Below are positions 21,846-33,571 of a stretch of DNA of 64,000 nucleotides, piece after piece. Numbering within the stretch: the stretch's first letter is position 1; the number at the start of each line of letters is the position of its first letter. A program made the position numbers and the translations under genes. Source of the DNA: Aralia elata (lineage: Eukaryota > Streptophyta > Magnoliopsida > Apiales > Araliaceae). Where the stretch lies: the NCBI GenBank assembly GCA_034770075.1, contig CM068384.1, positions 96,002,720 to 96,066,719 on the forward strand. The letters run 5' to 3'. The notes under the pieces are model-generated. The model was not told where the DNA came from. It did not search any database and saw only the letters and a program-made list of their open reading frames with translations.

Positions 21846-23240
21846 CAGGAGGCTACCTTGAAAGAAATAACAAAAGACTACCGAATAGACCATAACACAA
21901 GAGGAAACAGACCTCGTGAAATAGCAAAACTTTCTAAGGGTATTGCACCAGGAACCCTCGTATGTACCACCGGTCCACGAGGTAGATCACTACATTACAC
22001 ATAAAGAAGTTACCGAATCGATCAATGTATGACCCTACCGATACGCCCATTTTCAAAAAGAGCAGATTGAAAAGCAAGTTCAAGAGATGTTGAACTATGG
22101 GCTCATTCATCCTAGCACCAACCCATTTTCTTTGCCAGTTTTGCTAGTGAAGAAAAAAGATGGAAATTGGCAATTTTGCACGAACTACCGCGCACTTAAT
22201 ATCGCCACCATTAAAGACTGTTTCCCTATCCCAACGGTGGATGACATGCTCGATGAATTATATGACGCCTCTTATTTTACAAAGTTGGATCTACGGGCCG
22301 AATATCATCAAGTAAGAGTAAATTCTTCCGATATTTCTAAGACTATTTTTCGTGCCCATAATGGCCATTATGAATATTTTGTAATGCCTTTTGGCCTTTG
22401 TAATGCACCTTCTACATTTCAGGCCATTATGAACTCTATATTTCGACCTTACCTTCGAAAATTCATCTTAGGTTTTTTCGATGATATTCTTGTATATAGT
22501 TCAACTTGGGATAAGCATGTAATGCATGTTGAACAAACCTTAGAAATATTGAGACATCATAAATTTTTTGTTAAGGAAAGCAAGTGTGTTTTCGACCAGC
22601 AAGAATTGGAGTATCTAGGGCATATCCTCATGCCTCAAGGAGTAATGGTTGATGACAAAAAAATTGCAGCCATGCTCGCATGGCCTCGACGTACTAATAT
22701 TTCTGAATTACGTGCTTTTTTAGGCTTGACAGGGTATTACAGGAAGTTCATTCAGAATTATGGCATCACCGCACGACCTCTTACCCACTTACTCAAGAAG
22801 GGAAAATTTGGATGGAATGACGATGCCAAAACAGCCTTCTCGGCTCTTAAACAAGCAATGATCACCACTCCCATTTTGGCGATGCCTAATTCAATGATTC
22901 CTTCACCATCAAAACTGATGCCTTGGGAGATGGGATTGGCAAAGTTTTATTGCAACAAGGCAAGCCCACATTGCATTTATGAGTTAAGCACTGGGGTTAC
23001 AAAAAAATCTTAGTCAACTTATTCCAAAGAAATGTTGGCAATTATAGAGGCTATACGTTTGTGGTGTCCTTATTTACTGGGAATTGTTTTTATCCTAATT
23101 GACCAACGCAACCTGAAGTATTTTTTGGAGCAGCGTGTGGCAACACCTAAGCAATAGAAGTGGGTAGCCAAATTAATAGGCTATGACTATGAAATTACTT
23201 ATCGTCCAGGCCATGAAAATTCAGTTACAGATGCCCTTTC
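21846..23240 (+). pseudogene. Chromovirus reverse transcriptase and RNase H
   Basis: After the target duplication the frame resumes as QEATLKEITKDYR. The reverse transcriptase runs from PYRYAHFQKEQIEKQVQEML through VLLVKKKDGNWQFCTNYRAL, FTKLDLRAEYHQVRV, MPFGLCNAPSTFQAIMN and the catalytic GFFDDILVYS box (about 22474-22503), then ELRAFLGLTGYYRKFI. RNase H follows after frame breaks near 22910 with IIEAIRLWCPYLLG, LKYFLEQRVATPKQ and YEITYRPGHENSVTDALS. One stop before PYRYAH fits CGA to TGA. The catalytic DD pair is intact. Confidence 0.9.
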
Positions 23241-23400
23241 ATGTAAGCCTCACAACCTAGTCCTTCTTCACCTACACATGGCCTCTGTCCCCACGTGGGA
23301 TGAGATTAAAGGAGATTACGAAGGGGATTCATATATATAGTCTATAGATCAGAGGGCTAGAGCTCAAACCGAGGGGCACTACTAACAGCGCCAAGGGCTC

Positions 23401-24179
23401 TTGTTATTCAAAGGACGAGTGGTTATTCCTTCCCATGAGGTGTTGCAGACCAAGATCATACATCAGGCTCACGATACAAAAATTGGGGGGCATTCAGAAG
23501 TGTTGCGGACGTTCAAGAGGCTAGCTCAACAATTTTATTGGCCTAAAATGTACTTTGCAGTCCACAAGTATGTCAAGCGATGTGAAGTCTGCCAAAAAAT
23601 GAAGTCTGAAACACCCCCCCCCCCCCCGCGGGACTCCGATGATATCACTCTCGACTTCATTGAAGGTTTGCCAACATCCCATGCTAAGAATACATTTTTG
23701 GTAGTTGTCAATAGGTTAAGTAAATTCGCACATTTCTTGACTCTAACTCATCCTTTTACTGCTAAATGCATGGCTAAAAAATTTGTTGAAGGGGTTGTTA
23801 AATTACATGGACGTCCCAGATCGATCATTAGTGATAGGGACCCTGTCTTTATTAGTAGATTTTGGCAAGAATTCTTCCAAATGTTAGGTACTAAGTTAAA
23901 ACTCAGCTCTGCCTACCATCCGCAAACTGATGGACAAACGGAAATGGTCAACCGTTGTGTTGAGCACTATCTCCGCTACTTTGTTCATCAATGGCCACAT
24001 AAATGGAGTACCTACATTCCGTGGGCAGAACTATGGTACAATACGACGTACCATGCATCTACGGGAATGACCCCTTTTCAGTCGTTGTATGGTTGATTGC
24101 CTCCTCTACTTCCCATTTACCATAACGGCTTATCCTCTGTGCATGAAGTGGACCAAAGTCTCATGTCTAGAGCAGAGTT
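23401..24179 (+). pseudogene. Chromovirus integrase, first part
   Basis: Contains the zinc-binding HHCC module (GGHSEVLRTFKRLAQQFYWP, then CEVCQKMK), and the DDE core: LDFIEGLP, SDRDPVFISRFWQEFF and YHPQTDGQTEMVNRCVEHYL. It ends in GMTPFQSLYG followed by a stop at 24094-24096 and is cut at 24180 by the Athila element. A run of 14 C at about 23612-23625 replaces normal sequence between the HHCC and core modules and may be a frame-changing slippage or sequencing problem. Confidence 0.9.
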
Positions 24180-25537
24180 TGATAGGTGAATAATATTCAT
24201 TTATTTTCATTCCTTTATCTTTAGTTTGTTGCATGTTTCATTATGTATATGCACTTATTAGGTTGTTTATTGATTTCAAGAGGATTTAGAGTCCAAAGTG
24301 GAGAAAGTTGGAAAATCGGAGCTGAAACGAGAAAAAGACTAAAAATTCGAAAACTGGCGTCTTCGCCTCGACGAGATTTTTGGCTTGATGTTTCTCGCCC
24401 CAGCGAGAAATCCTCTGCCCATGTTCGCCCCAGCGCGCGCTGAAGCCGCCCCGACCCAGACCTCTTTGGAGTTTCTCGCCCCGGCGAGATCAGTACGAAC
24501 AAATTACTCGCCTCGGCGAGCGAAGCTAGGCACAATTACTCGCCCCGGCGAAGTTGGTCGACGTTGACCAAAGTTGGCCCGCGTTGACTTGGCGTTGACT
24601 TTAAGGAATTTTGAGGATTTCCACTCCGAATTGGATTTTTATTTTTAGGAGACTTAGGATAATATCTTAGGACTATAAATAGATATTATTAGTCAAATAT
24701 TAAAAGAGTTTTTTTGCCAACTACAATTGTAACCCTAATTGGAGGAGATTAAAGGCATGTCAGACTAAACTCTTACTTTCAGTTCTAAGGGATGTTGAAC
24801 CTTTTTTATAATTAATGGTTTAATCAGGTTTTATTTTTTTATTCCTTCTTGGATGAGATTTATTCTAATAATCTGTTTTAACTGATTACATGTTATTTAC
24901 TCTTTTGATTTAATTTGGCCAATTGAATTAATTTGATTAATATCATCTGTTAGATTAACATATAGTATTAAGCAAATGATATTATATTTGATCATGGTAG
25001 CAATTAATAGTACTTGATTGTGGACAAGCTTTTAGGTATTATTAAGATTATTAGAAGGCAAGTTAAATAATTCGTGATTGTGTAATTGTTGCTTGGAATA
25101 ATCTAATTCTCTAATTCTTCAGGTTGTTGTTATATTAAATCTCGACTGATAGCTCTAGGTTGTATGATAGTTAGGGTCTCTTGATGTGATTGTCACATTA
25201 TATTTATACGTAAAGAGAATTTCGGATAATTAGCAATTGCGGTTATCTAGGGTTATTAATTTCATTGAAGGATAAATATTGTTAAACTTGACTTTTCCAT
25301 AATTGTGATAGGGTGATACTAAACTGAAGAACTGAAGCTTTCTATTCATTGATTAATCTTAACTACTTTTATTAGATTAGTTAATCAAACTCAAACCGGA
25401 TGAATAAGAATATTAGAGTAGATAAAAGATTAATTCACTTCTTTGTGGGATCGATCCTTACTTGTCAATATACTAAGTTTTGTGCTAGTAGACTGTTAGT
25501 AAGGTATTAATTTCGGAGTGTAAAACGATAGCTCCCA
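24180..25537 (+). repeat. 5' LTR of Athila-type element
   Basis: 1,358 bp. Contains a cluster of GC-rich palindromic motifs at 24360-24560 (tcgcctcgacgagat, ctcgccccggcgagat, ctcgcctcggcgag), a TATA-like ctataaatag near 24686 and a long AT-rich 3' part. Confidence 0.93.
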
Positions 25538-25542
25538 AATTT

Positions 25543-25560
25543 TGGCGTCGTTGCCGGGGA
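25543..25560 (+). other. Primer binding site (tRNA-Asp type)
   Basis: tggcgtcgttgccgggga, five bases after the LTR end. It matches the usual Athila site tggcgccgttgccgggga with one change, complementary to the 3' end of plant tRNA-Asp. Confidence 0.85.
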
Positions 25561-25620
25561 AGTGTTATTTATCTTTATTTATTCTTTATTTTATTTTATT
25601 TTTGTTTATTATTGTAGTTT

Positions 25621-27390
25621 ATGACACGATCCTCTCAATCCGATGATTTGAATTTTGATCCAGAAATTGAGAAAACTGCACGCAGGCTAAGGAAAGAAGC
25701 TCGTCAAGCTCGAGGCATCATTGTAGATTCAGACGAAGCTCCATCACCGGGACTCAACTTAGCACTTGAATTACTGTTAAGTAAATCATCCACCGAATCA
25801 GAGGAAGAAGAAGATATGGTAGAGCCAAATAATAACAGGACTTTAAAGGAGTTGTCTACCCCTAATCTGAACCAACAACCCTTATGCATTGAGTATCCTA
25901 ATTTAACTGCTGCTTTTGAGTTAAAATCAGGACTAATTCACCTTTTGCCTACTTTCCGTGGTCTTATAGGTGAAGATCTATATAAGCACTTGAAGGAATT
26001 CTATGTGGTCTGTTCCACCATGAAACCATAAGGAATAACCGAGGACCAAATCAAACTAATGGCCTTTCCATTCTCATTGGGAGATCTAGCGAAGGACTGG
26101 TTGTACTATCTTCCTTCACTTTCAATACAGTCATGGAATGACATGAAAAGGTTGTTCTTGGATAAGTACTTTCCTGCTTCAAGAGTTTCCACCATCAGGA
26201 AGGAAATGCGGCATTCGACAGTTCAATGGAGAGACATTGTATGAGTATTGGGAAAGATTTAAAAAAATTATGTTCTAGTTGTCCTCCCCATCAAATAGAC
26301 GATCAACACCGGATTCAGTACTTTTATGAGGGACTATCACCAGTGGATCGGAGTATGATCGATGCTGCAAGTGGAGGAGCACTGGTAGATAAGACACTGG
26401 AGGCTGCAAGGACTCTAATTGCAAATATGGATGCTAATTCTTAGCAGTATAGGACAAGGAATGACCATGGACCTACAAAAGTAAATAAGATGACCATGAG
26501 CAATCTTGAACAACAATTTTTTGATTTGACTGCGATGGTTAGGTTAATATTGGGATTGAGCTGGTTGAGAGCCTTGTGGGAACCCTTGTTATTTAACTGG
26601 ATACACGCCTTGCGCTGGTGGCCTATTTCCTCCATAACTAAGGTTAGGATGATCCCTCCATCCTGGATTGTAAGTATTTAAATATGGGTCATACTTCCGC
26701 TGAGTTTGTGCCTAATAGTTTCCCATCGCATTAGCTTGCTGTGCGGTTTCATCCTCTTGCAATGTCGGACAAGAATCAGTACTATGACCACCCATTAAGC
26801 AAATCCCACAAACTTTTGCTGTTGCTGTATTACCTACAACCATTTGTCTATAGGCAGCTCCTGCAAATTTTGGAACATCTTTGGAAGACATGTTCAAGGC
26901 ATTCATGAGTCAAACACAGCAGTTCCAGCAGGAAACAAAAAATTTTGTTCAAGACTTGAGAAATCAGATAGGTCAACTTGCCACCATAGTGGGGAGGTTG
27001 GATTCTCAAGGTTTAGGAAAGTTGCCCTCCCAAACAGTTGTCAATCCAAGGGAGAATGCTAGTACGATTACACTAGGGAGTGGAAAAGAGTTGGAAGTAC
27101 ACAAAGCAGTTACGAAATTTGAAGAGAAAAAAAAGCTAAAGAGGAGACTGAGACACCGAGGGAAATTGTTATCCCATTTACTCTAGTTAAGACCCCACCA
27201 TTATCGTTCCCCCTCAGAACCCACAAGACTTCAAAAAAGGAGGAAAAAGAGAAGGAAATTTTGGAAACCTTCAGGAAGGTAGAGGTAAATATTCCTCTTT
27301 TGGATGCCATCAAACAAGTGCCCAGATACGTAAAGTTTTTGAAAGAATTATGCACTAACAAAAGAAAATTGAAAGATGATGAAAAAGTCA
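25621..27390 (+). pseudogene. Athila gag, with an internal inversion
   Basis: Starts MTRSSQSDDLNFDPEIEK, runs through an acidic Ser/Glu-rich stretch, then the capsid core LPTFRGLIGEDLYKHLKEFY, FPFSLGDLAKDWLYYLPSLS, MKRLFLDKYFPASRVSTIRK, RIQYFYEGLSPVDRSMIDAA and ALVDKTLEAARTLIANM. The CAA to TAA type stop at 26029 and a frameshift near 26225 break it. From 26544 to 26846 the sequence is inverted: the zinc knuckle VCGICLMGGHSTDSCPTLQ and KYDPYLNTYNPGWRDHPN read on the - strand. The + strand resumes AAPANFGTSLEDMFKAFMSQ and ends in a lysine-rich tail. Confidence 0.88.
26544..26846 (-). other. Inverted 303-bp segment of Athila gag
   Basis: The gag frame on + reads LTAMVR up to 26543; on - it reads QMVVGNTATAKV from 26846 leftwards to QPAQSQY; on + it picks up at AAPANFG from about 26853. 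Reversing the block restores the usual gag order across both joins. Confidence 0.8.
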
Positions 27391-27404
27391 CTGTATGAGA
27401 GAGT

Positions 27405-28181
27405 GTGTCAGCAGTGCTTCAAAGAAAAATGCCCCCTAAATGTAAAGATCTAGGAATGTTTACAATCCCATGCAGAATAGGTAATACCAGATTTGAGAAA
27501 GCCATGCTAGATCTAGGAGCTTCAATAAATATCATGCCATTATCTGTATTTGCTTCTTTAAATCTAGGACCTTTGAAACAAACTGATGTTATCTTTCAAC
27601 TTGCTCATCGTACTAACACTTACCCTCAAGGGGTAATTGAAGATGTCTTGGTGCAGGTGAATCAGTTAATTTTTTCTACAGATTTTTACATTGTGAATAT
27701 GGAAGATGACAGGTCTCCAAATCCCTCGTATATCTTGTTAGGGAGGTTATTCTCAAAAACAGCGAAGACAATGATCGATGTGCACAATGGGACCTTGACC
27801 ATGGAATTTGATGGAGAGAAAATTCAGTTCAATATATATGATGCCATGAGGTACCCTAGTGATGTTAATCATATTTTTTCTATTGACATTATTGATTCTA
27901 TAGTGCAGGGATCTTTTGAACAAGAGCACAATGAAAGCTTGGAGATGGCCATTACTAACAACTTGGACATGGATAAAGATGAAGAATTTGACCAAAATCA
28001 GGAATTGAAGGAAGTTGTGGTTGCATTGCACTATTTACCAAAATTCACAGATAAGTATGCAATTCAATCAATTCAATTACATATTTCTCATAAAAAAACT
28101 ATTACTATCTATGGAGCAAGCTCTAGTCTTAGAATTGAAACCCTTACCTGCTCACTTAAAATATGCATATTTAGGGATTAA
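27405..28181 (+). pseudogene. Athila aspartic protease region
   Basis: The frame begins close to RKMPPKCKDLGMFTIPCRIG, then the active site MLDLGASINIMPLSVFASLN. Athila proteases have DLGAS in place of the more common DSGAS, so this is normal for the lineage. The domain continues with VLVQVNQLIFSTDFYIVNME and SYILLGRLFSKTAKTMIDVH, typical of the fold's C-terminal half. A linker to the reverse transcriptase follows, with frame changes near 28130-28230. Confidence 0.85.
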
Positions 28182-28236
28182 TAAAACCTTACCTATAATT
28201 ATTACTAGTAATCTAACCAAAATGTAGGAAGAGAAA

Positions 28237-28975
28237 TTGTTAAGAGTCCTAAGGGACCATGTCACAGTGTTTGGTTGGACGATAGCAGATATCAAAGGTA
28301 TAAGCCCCGCGATGTGCATGAATAAGATTCTTTTAGATGATGGAGCAAAGCCCACGAGAGAAGCACAAAGAAGATTAAATCCACCCATGATGGAGGTAGT
28401 CAAAAAAGAGGTTATTAAATTACATGATGCATGTATAATCTACCCCATCTCCGACAGTCAGTGGCTGAGTCCAGTACAGGTAGTTTCGAAGAAGTCTGGA
28501 ATAACTGTCATCACGAATGACATTAATAATGAGTTGGTGCCCACACGAATGCAAACAGGATGGAGAGTGTGTATTGACTACAGAAAATTAAATGTTGTAA
28601 CTAAAAAAGAGCACTTTCCTCTTCCTTTTATTGCTCAAATGCTAGAAAGATTAGCGGGACATACTTATTATTATTTTCTAGATGGTTTTCAGGTTATAAC
28701 CAGATCGTGATTGCACCCGAAAACCAGGAAAAGACCACATTCACATGTCTATTTGGTACCTTTGCATACCGGAGGATGTCGTTTGGACTTTGCAATGCAC
28801 CAGGTACTTTCCAGCGATGCACGATAACATTTTTTATGATCTTTTAGAAAATTACATCGAGGTCTTTATGGATGATTTCACAGTACATGGTGATTCTTTG
28901 GATTTGTGCTTGGATAATCTAACTCGTGTGCTAGATAGATGCTTGGAAACTAACCTTGTTCTTAATTGAAAAAGG
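28237..28975 (+). pseudogene. Athila reverse transcriptase
   Basis: Motifs in order: GWTIADIKGISPAMCMNKIL, RRLNPPMMEVVKKEVIKLHD, YPISDSQWLSPVQVVSKKSG, WRVCIDYRKLNVVTKKEHFP, then (after a frameshift near 28690) NQIVIAPENQEKTTFTC, RRMSFGLCNAPGTFQRCM, and the catalytic FMDDFTVHGDS box at about 28866-28898. The catalytic Asp pair is intact. Stops at 28967 and shortly after, and a second frame change near 28775, prevent expression. Confidence 0.9.
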
Positions 28976-29787
28976 TGTCACTTTATGGTAGAATAGGGTA
29001 TAATGCTTAGTTATATTATGTCAGCTAAAGGTTTAGAAGTTGATAAAGCTAAGATAGATATTGTGTCTGCTTTGCCTTACCCCACTAGTGTGCGGGAGAT
29101 TCGCTCTTTTCTTGGACATGTAGGTTTTCATCAGAGCTTTATCAAAGACTTCTCCAAAATAGCTCTGCCATTATGTAAGTTGCTACAAAAAGATGTGGAA
29201 TTCCAGTTCGATGATGCGTGCAAAGAGGCATTTGACAAGTTGAAGAGCCTATTGACCTCCGCACCTGTGATTCAACTGCCAAATTGGAGTCTTCCCGTTG
29301 AAATAATGTGTGATGCCAGTAATTATATAGTCAGAGCTGTTTTGGGCCAAAAAGTTGACAAAGCTGTCCATGCCATCTACTATGCCTGTAGAACATTGAA
29401 TGCAGCTCAGATTAACTACTCAACAACAGAAAAAGAAACTTTTATCTGTTGTTTTTACTTTTAGATAAATTTTGATCTTATCTACTTGGCACTAAAGTTG
29501 TAGTTTGTTCTGACCATGCAGCTCTCAGGTATTTGTTAACCAAGAAGGACTCTAAACCCAGGATTATCAGATGGATTCTGTTGTTGCAGAAATTTGACTT
29601 GGAAATCAAGGATAAGAAGAGAGCGGATAACTTGGTAGCAGATCACTTGAGTAGGTTGGTGAAAGATGAGGAGGAACTATCATTGTATAATTCCTTTCCA
29701 GATGAGCATCTCTTTTCTATTCATGAGGAATTATCATGGTATGCTAATATTGTCAATTATTTAGCAAGTGCATATATTCCCAAATGA
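28976..29787 (+). pseudogene. Athila RNase H
   Basis: Begins with the reverse transcriptase thumb (MLSYIMSAKGLEVDKAKID, REIRSFLGHVGFHQSFIKDF), then RNase H: LPVEIMCDASNYIVRAVLGQ (first Asp), YYACRTLNAAQINYSTTEKE (Glu), and after a stop near 29462, DHAALRYLLTKKDSKPRIIR and LEIKDKKRADNLVADHLSRL. It removes the RNA template. Confidence 0.88.
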
Positions 29788-31036
29788 ATTTTCTAAAATC
29801 CAGAAGGATAAGCTTATGAGTGATGCTAGACATTATGTTTGGGATGATCCATATCTGTGGAAATTTTGTGTTGACCAAATAATCCGTAGATATGTGTCCT
29901 AATACTAAAACATTACCTATTCTAACCTTTTTGCCATTCCTATGCTCGTGGAGGTTATTTTGGACCCAAACGGACTGCTCATAAGGTTTTAGAAAAGTGG
30001 TTTTTATTGGCCAACAATTTTTAACGATTCATATATATTTTGTAAAATCATGCGAGAATTGTCAACGAACAAGTAACATATCACATAGAAATCAAATGCC
30101 ACAAACCCCCAGTTTAATTGTTGAGATTTTTGATGTTTGGGGTATTGATTTTATGGGACCTTTTCTTGTTTCACATGGTAATATTTACATTCTCTTGGTT
30201 GTTGACTATGTTTCTAAATGGGTGGAAGCTAAAGCCACCAGGACTGATGATTATAATGTTGTTGCAGATTTTGTTAAAACTAACATATTTGTCAGATTTG
30301 GAACTCCTAGAGCTATCATTAGCGATAGAGGAACTCACTTTTGCAACAGGATGCTAGCTGCACTTTTTAGGAAATACAATGTTTGACATAAGATTTCTAC
30401 ATCTTATCATCCGCAAAGCAATGGTCAGGCTGAAGTATTCAACCGTGAAGTGAAATCCATCTTGGAGAAGGTTGTCAAGCCAAGCAGAAAATATTGGAGT
30501 ATGTGGTTGGAAGATGCATTGTGGGCATATAGAACCCGCGTACAAAACCCCCATTGGTATGTCTCTAGATAGGCTGGTTTTTGGGAAGCCATGTCATCAA
30601 CCCGTGGAGTTAGAACACAAGAGCTTTTTGGGCGATCAAGCAATGTAATATGAGTTTGAATGAAGCGGGGATGCATAGGAAGTTCCAGCTACAAGAACTA
30701 GAAGAGATGAGGAATGAATCATATAAGAGTTCTAGACTCTACAAGAATAAGACAAAGGCCTTCCACAACAAGTAGATTTTATGGAAAAATTTCACTGTTG
30801 GACAACAAGTTCTCTTATTCAATTCGAGGCTGAAGTTATTTCCAGGTAAGTTGCGCTCTCGTTGGGAAGGTCCATTTGTTATTACTAATGTGTTTTCTCG
30901 TGGTGCTATAAACATACAAAATCCAAAGGCAGGGAAAGTATTCAAGGTCAATGGACATAGCCTGAAACCATTCTTTAAAGGATTTTCGATGGAGAATGTG
31001 GAGATGGTAGACCTAGTGGATCCGATTTATGATTGA
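29788..31036 (+). pseudogene. Athila integrase
   Basis: An eroded zinc-binding region ends CENCQRTSNISHRNQMPQ. The core carries WGIDFMGPF (Asp), IISDRGTHFCNR (Asp) and, after a TGA that follows RKYNV near 30386, STSYHPQSNGQAEVFNRE (Glu). It continues YWSMWLEDALWAYRTRV, and the C-terminal LFPGKLRSRWEGPFVITNVF, VNGHSLKPFFKG, ending at the stop 31034-31036. It would join cDNA to chromosomal DNA with a 5-bp stagger, which agrees with the GAGTT duplication. Confidence 0.88.
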
Positions 31037-31127
31037 TTGAGGAAAATCGATGTCGGGCTAACGACGTTAACCAAATGCACTGCTTGAGAGGCAACCCAAG
31101 ACATCAGATTTGCTTTTCTATCCCTTT

Positions 31128-31162
<35 letters not shown>

Positions 31163-32150
31163 TTTTTTAGTTATTTCTCTCGTCTTTTGCATGATTGTCT
31201 TGCATTTGGGACAATGTAAGGATTAAGTGTGGAAGAGAGGTCTAGGGTAGATTAGGTTAATATATTTATGCTTTAATAGGTTAATTGGAAATATTTTGTC
31301 TTTTGCCTAAATTTTTGATCTATTTGGCCAAGTTTATAAAGGTTTTTGGTTTTAGAATGAGAATTGATGCCATTGATAGAATTTGTTTGATGCTGAATTA
31401 ATTGATAAATGATGATAACTAAGTTAGGACCCATAGTTTGACTGACTTAGATTGAGTTGGTATTGCATGAGTACTTGAGTCTGAGATACATGTTTACTTG
31501 ACTGAATTATTTGTGGAGTTAACTTTGTGCACTGATTTCATGATGTAGAATTGTTTAACTGCTTATCTTGTTTGCAAGACCATGTGAAAAAAATTGAAAA
31601 TTTGAAAAAGATTTGAGAGAAAAAAACTGAAAAAATTATCTCAAAAGAATAACATGTGGTGGGTTGAGATGGAGCGTAAAACGCACTCACCCATAAACAC
31701 AGGCAGCGAGAAAGAGCGTAAAACGCACTCATTGGTAAACAGATAAGTGATATGGAGCATAAAATGCACTCACTTAAGAAAAGAATGAGAAATGTGAGAT
31801 GGAGCATAAAATACATTCACTATGAAGGAAAAAATGAATAGTAGAAAAAACATGTTATGGGTTTGAGTCAGTGTGCACGGTTGTTGTTTCATACGAACTA
31901 AGTTGAGTATCTGTGTTAATCATAGGAGATGCTTATGTGATTTCAATTTGATTTAGAGATGTTCAGTGGGGAATGATGATGTTATTGTTATGAGTTGATT
32001 GATAAAGTATTGATCAAATTTCTGTTGATTGGTGTTAATGTTCATCGGATGGTAATTGAATTTGAACCTTTGGGAGTTTGTTGAATAAAATTCAAATGAT
32101 TTCAATATAACATTTGTTTTAGTTTTACACGAGGACGTGTAAAGACTAAG
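31037..32150. other. Athila 3' non-coding region with microsatellite
   Basis: About 1.1 kb between integrase and polypurine tract. It holds a (TTTA)n tract at about 31126-31165, no envelope-like frame, and a short tandem repeat described separately. Confidence 0.75.
31668..31825. repeat. Tandem repeat with gatggagcgtaaaacgcact unit
   Basis: Four imperfect copies, spacing about 45-60 bp, of a unit gagcgtaaaacgcactca; the later copies read gagcataaaatgcactca and gagcataaaatacattcac. The sequence gcgtaaaacgc in the first two is itself partly palindromic. Confidence 0.8.
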
Positions 32151-32162
32151 TGTGGGAGAATA
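32151..32162 (+). promoter_or_regulatory. Polypurine tract of Athila-type element
   Basis: tgtgggagaata immediately precedes the TGATA start of the 3' LTR. Confidence 0.8.
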
Positions 32163-33571
32163 TGATAAGTATATAATATTCATTTATTTTTCATTCATTT
32201 ATCTTTAGTTTGTTGCATGTTTCGTTGTGTATATGCACTTATTAGGTTTGTCTTTATTTTTTGTTTTTTTATTTGATTTTAAGAGGATTTAGAGTCAAAA
32301 CTGGAGAAAGTTGGAAAATCGGAGCTAAAATAAGAAAATGGCGAAAAATCCGAAAACTGGCATCTTCGCCCCGGCGAGATTTTTGGCTTGATGTTTCTCA
32401 CCCCTACGAGTAAGCCTATAACCATTTTCGCCCCAGTGCGCGCTGACGCCACCTCGGACCAGACCTCTCTAGAGTTTCTCGCCCTGGCGAGATAAGCACG
32501 AACAAATTACTCGCCTCGGCGGGAGTTCACCCCGACGAGTGAAGCTAGGCACAATTACTTCCGCCCCGACGAAAGTTGGTCGGCGTTTACCAGAGTTGAC
32601 CCGCGTTGACTTGGCGTTGACTTTCTGGAATTTTGAGAATTTCTACTCTGAATTTGATTTTTATTTTGAGGAGACTTAGGATAATACCTTAGGACTATAA
32701 ATAGATTTTATTAGTCAAATATTAAAAGGAGTTTTTTTGGCAACTACAAGTGTAACCCTAATTGGAGGAGATTAAAGGCATGTCAGGCTAAACTCTTACT
32801 TTCAGTTCTAAGGAATGTTGAACCTTTTTCATAATTAATGGTTTAATTAGGTTTTATTTTATTTATTCCTTCTTGCATGAGATTTATTCTGATAATCTAT
32901 TTTAACTAATTACATGTTATTTACTCCTTTGATTTGATTTGGCCAATTGAATTAATTTGATTAATATTATCTGCTAAATTAAGATATAATATTAAACAAA
33001 TGATATTAATATCTAATCATGGGTAGCAATTAATAGTACTTGATTGTGGATAAGCTTTTTTGGTGTTATTAAGATTATTAGAAGGCAAGTTAAAATAATT
33101 TTTGATTGTGTAATTGTTGCTTGGAATAACATAATTCTCAAATTCTTCGGGTGTTGTTATATTAAATCTATACTGGTAGCTCTAGATTATATGATAGTTA
33201 GGGTCTCTTGAGGCGATTGTCACATTATATTTGCATGTAAGGAGAATTTCGGATAATTAGCGATTGCGGTTATCTGGGGTTATTAATATCATTGAAGGAT
33301 AAATATTGTTAAACTTGACTTTTCCATAATTGTGATAGGGTGATACTGAACTGAAGAACTGAAGCTTTTTATTCATTGATTAATCTTAACTACTTTTGTT
33401 AGATTAGTTAATCAATCTCAAACCCCCCCCCCCATCAATAAGAATATTAGAGTACATAAAAGATTAATTCACTTCTCTGTGAGATCGATCCTTACTTGTC
33501 AATATACTAAGTTTTGTGCTAGTTGAGTGTTAGTAAGGTATTAATTTCGGAGTGTAAAACGACAGCTCCCA
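32163..33571 (+). repeat. 3' LTR of Athila-type element
   Basis: 1,409 bp, clearly homologous to 24180-25537. It has small expansions (a T-rich stretch near 32250 and a C run at 33425-33433), and carries the same palindrome cluster at 32360-32580 with independent changes. Confidence 0.93.

Larger units (their letters stand above)
24180..33571 (+). mobile_element. Athila-type Ty3/gypsy element
   Basis: 9,392 bp with LTRs of 1,358 and 1,409 bp (TGATA...GCTCCCA) and the exact target duplication GAGTT (24175-24179 and 33572-33576). Features that identify the Athila lineage are the aspartate-tRNA-type primer site, a gag with FPFSLGDLAKDWLYYLP, a DLGASIN protease and a long non-coding 3' region. 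Order: LTR, primer site, gag, protease, reverse transcriptase, RNase H, integrase, 1.1 kb non-coding, polypurine tract, LTR. Stops and frameshifts occur in all domains, and part of gag is inverted. No envelope-like frame is visible. Confidence 0.95.

Noticed and set aside
24221..24567. Short frames in the Athila 5' LTR as genes
   Set aside because: They arise from the GC-rich palindrome cluster and are not kept in the 3' LTR copy.
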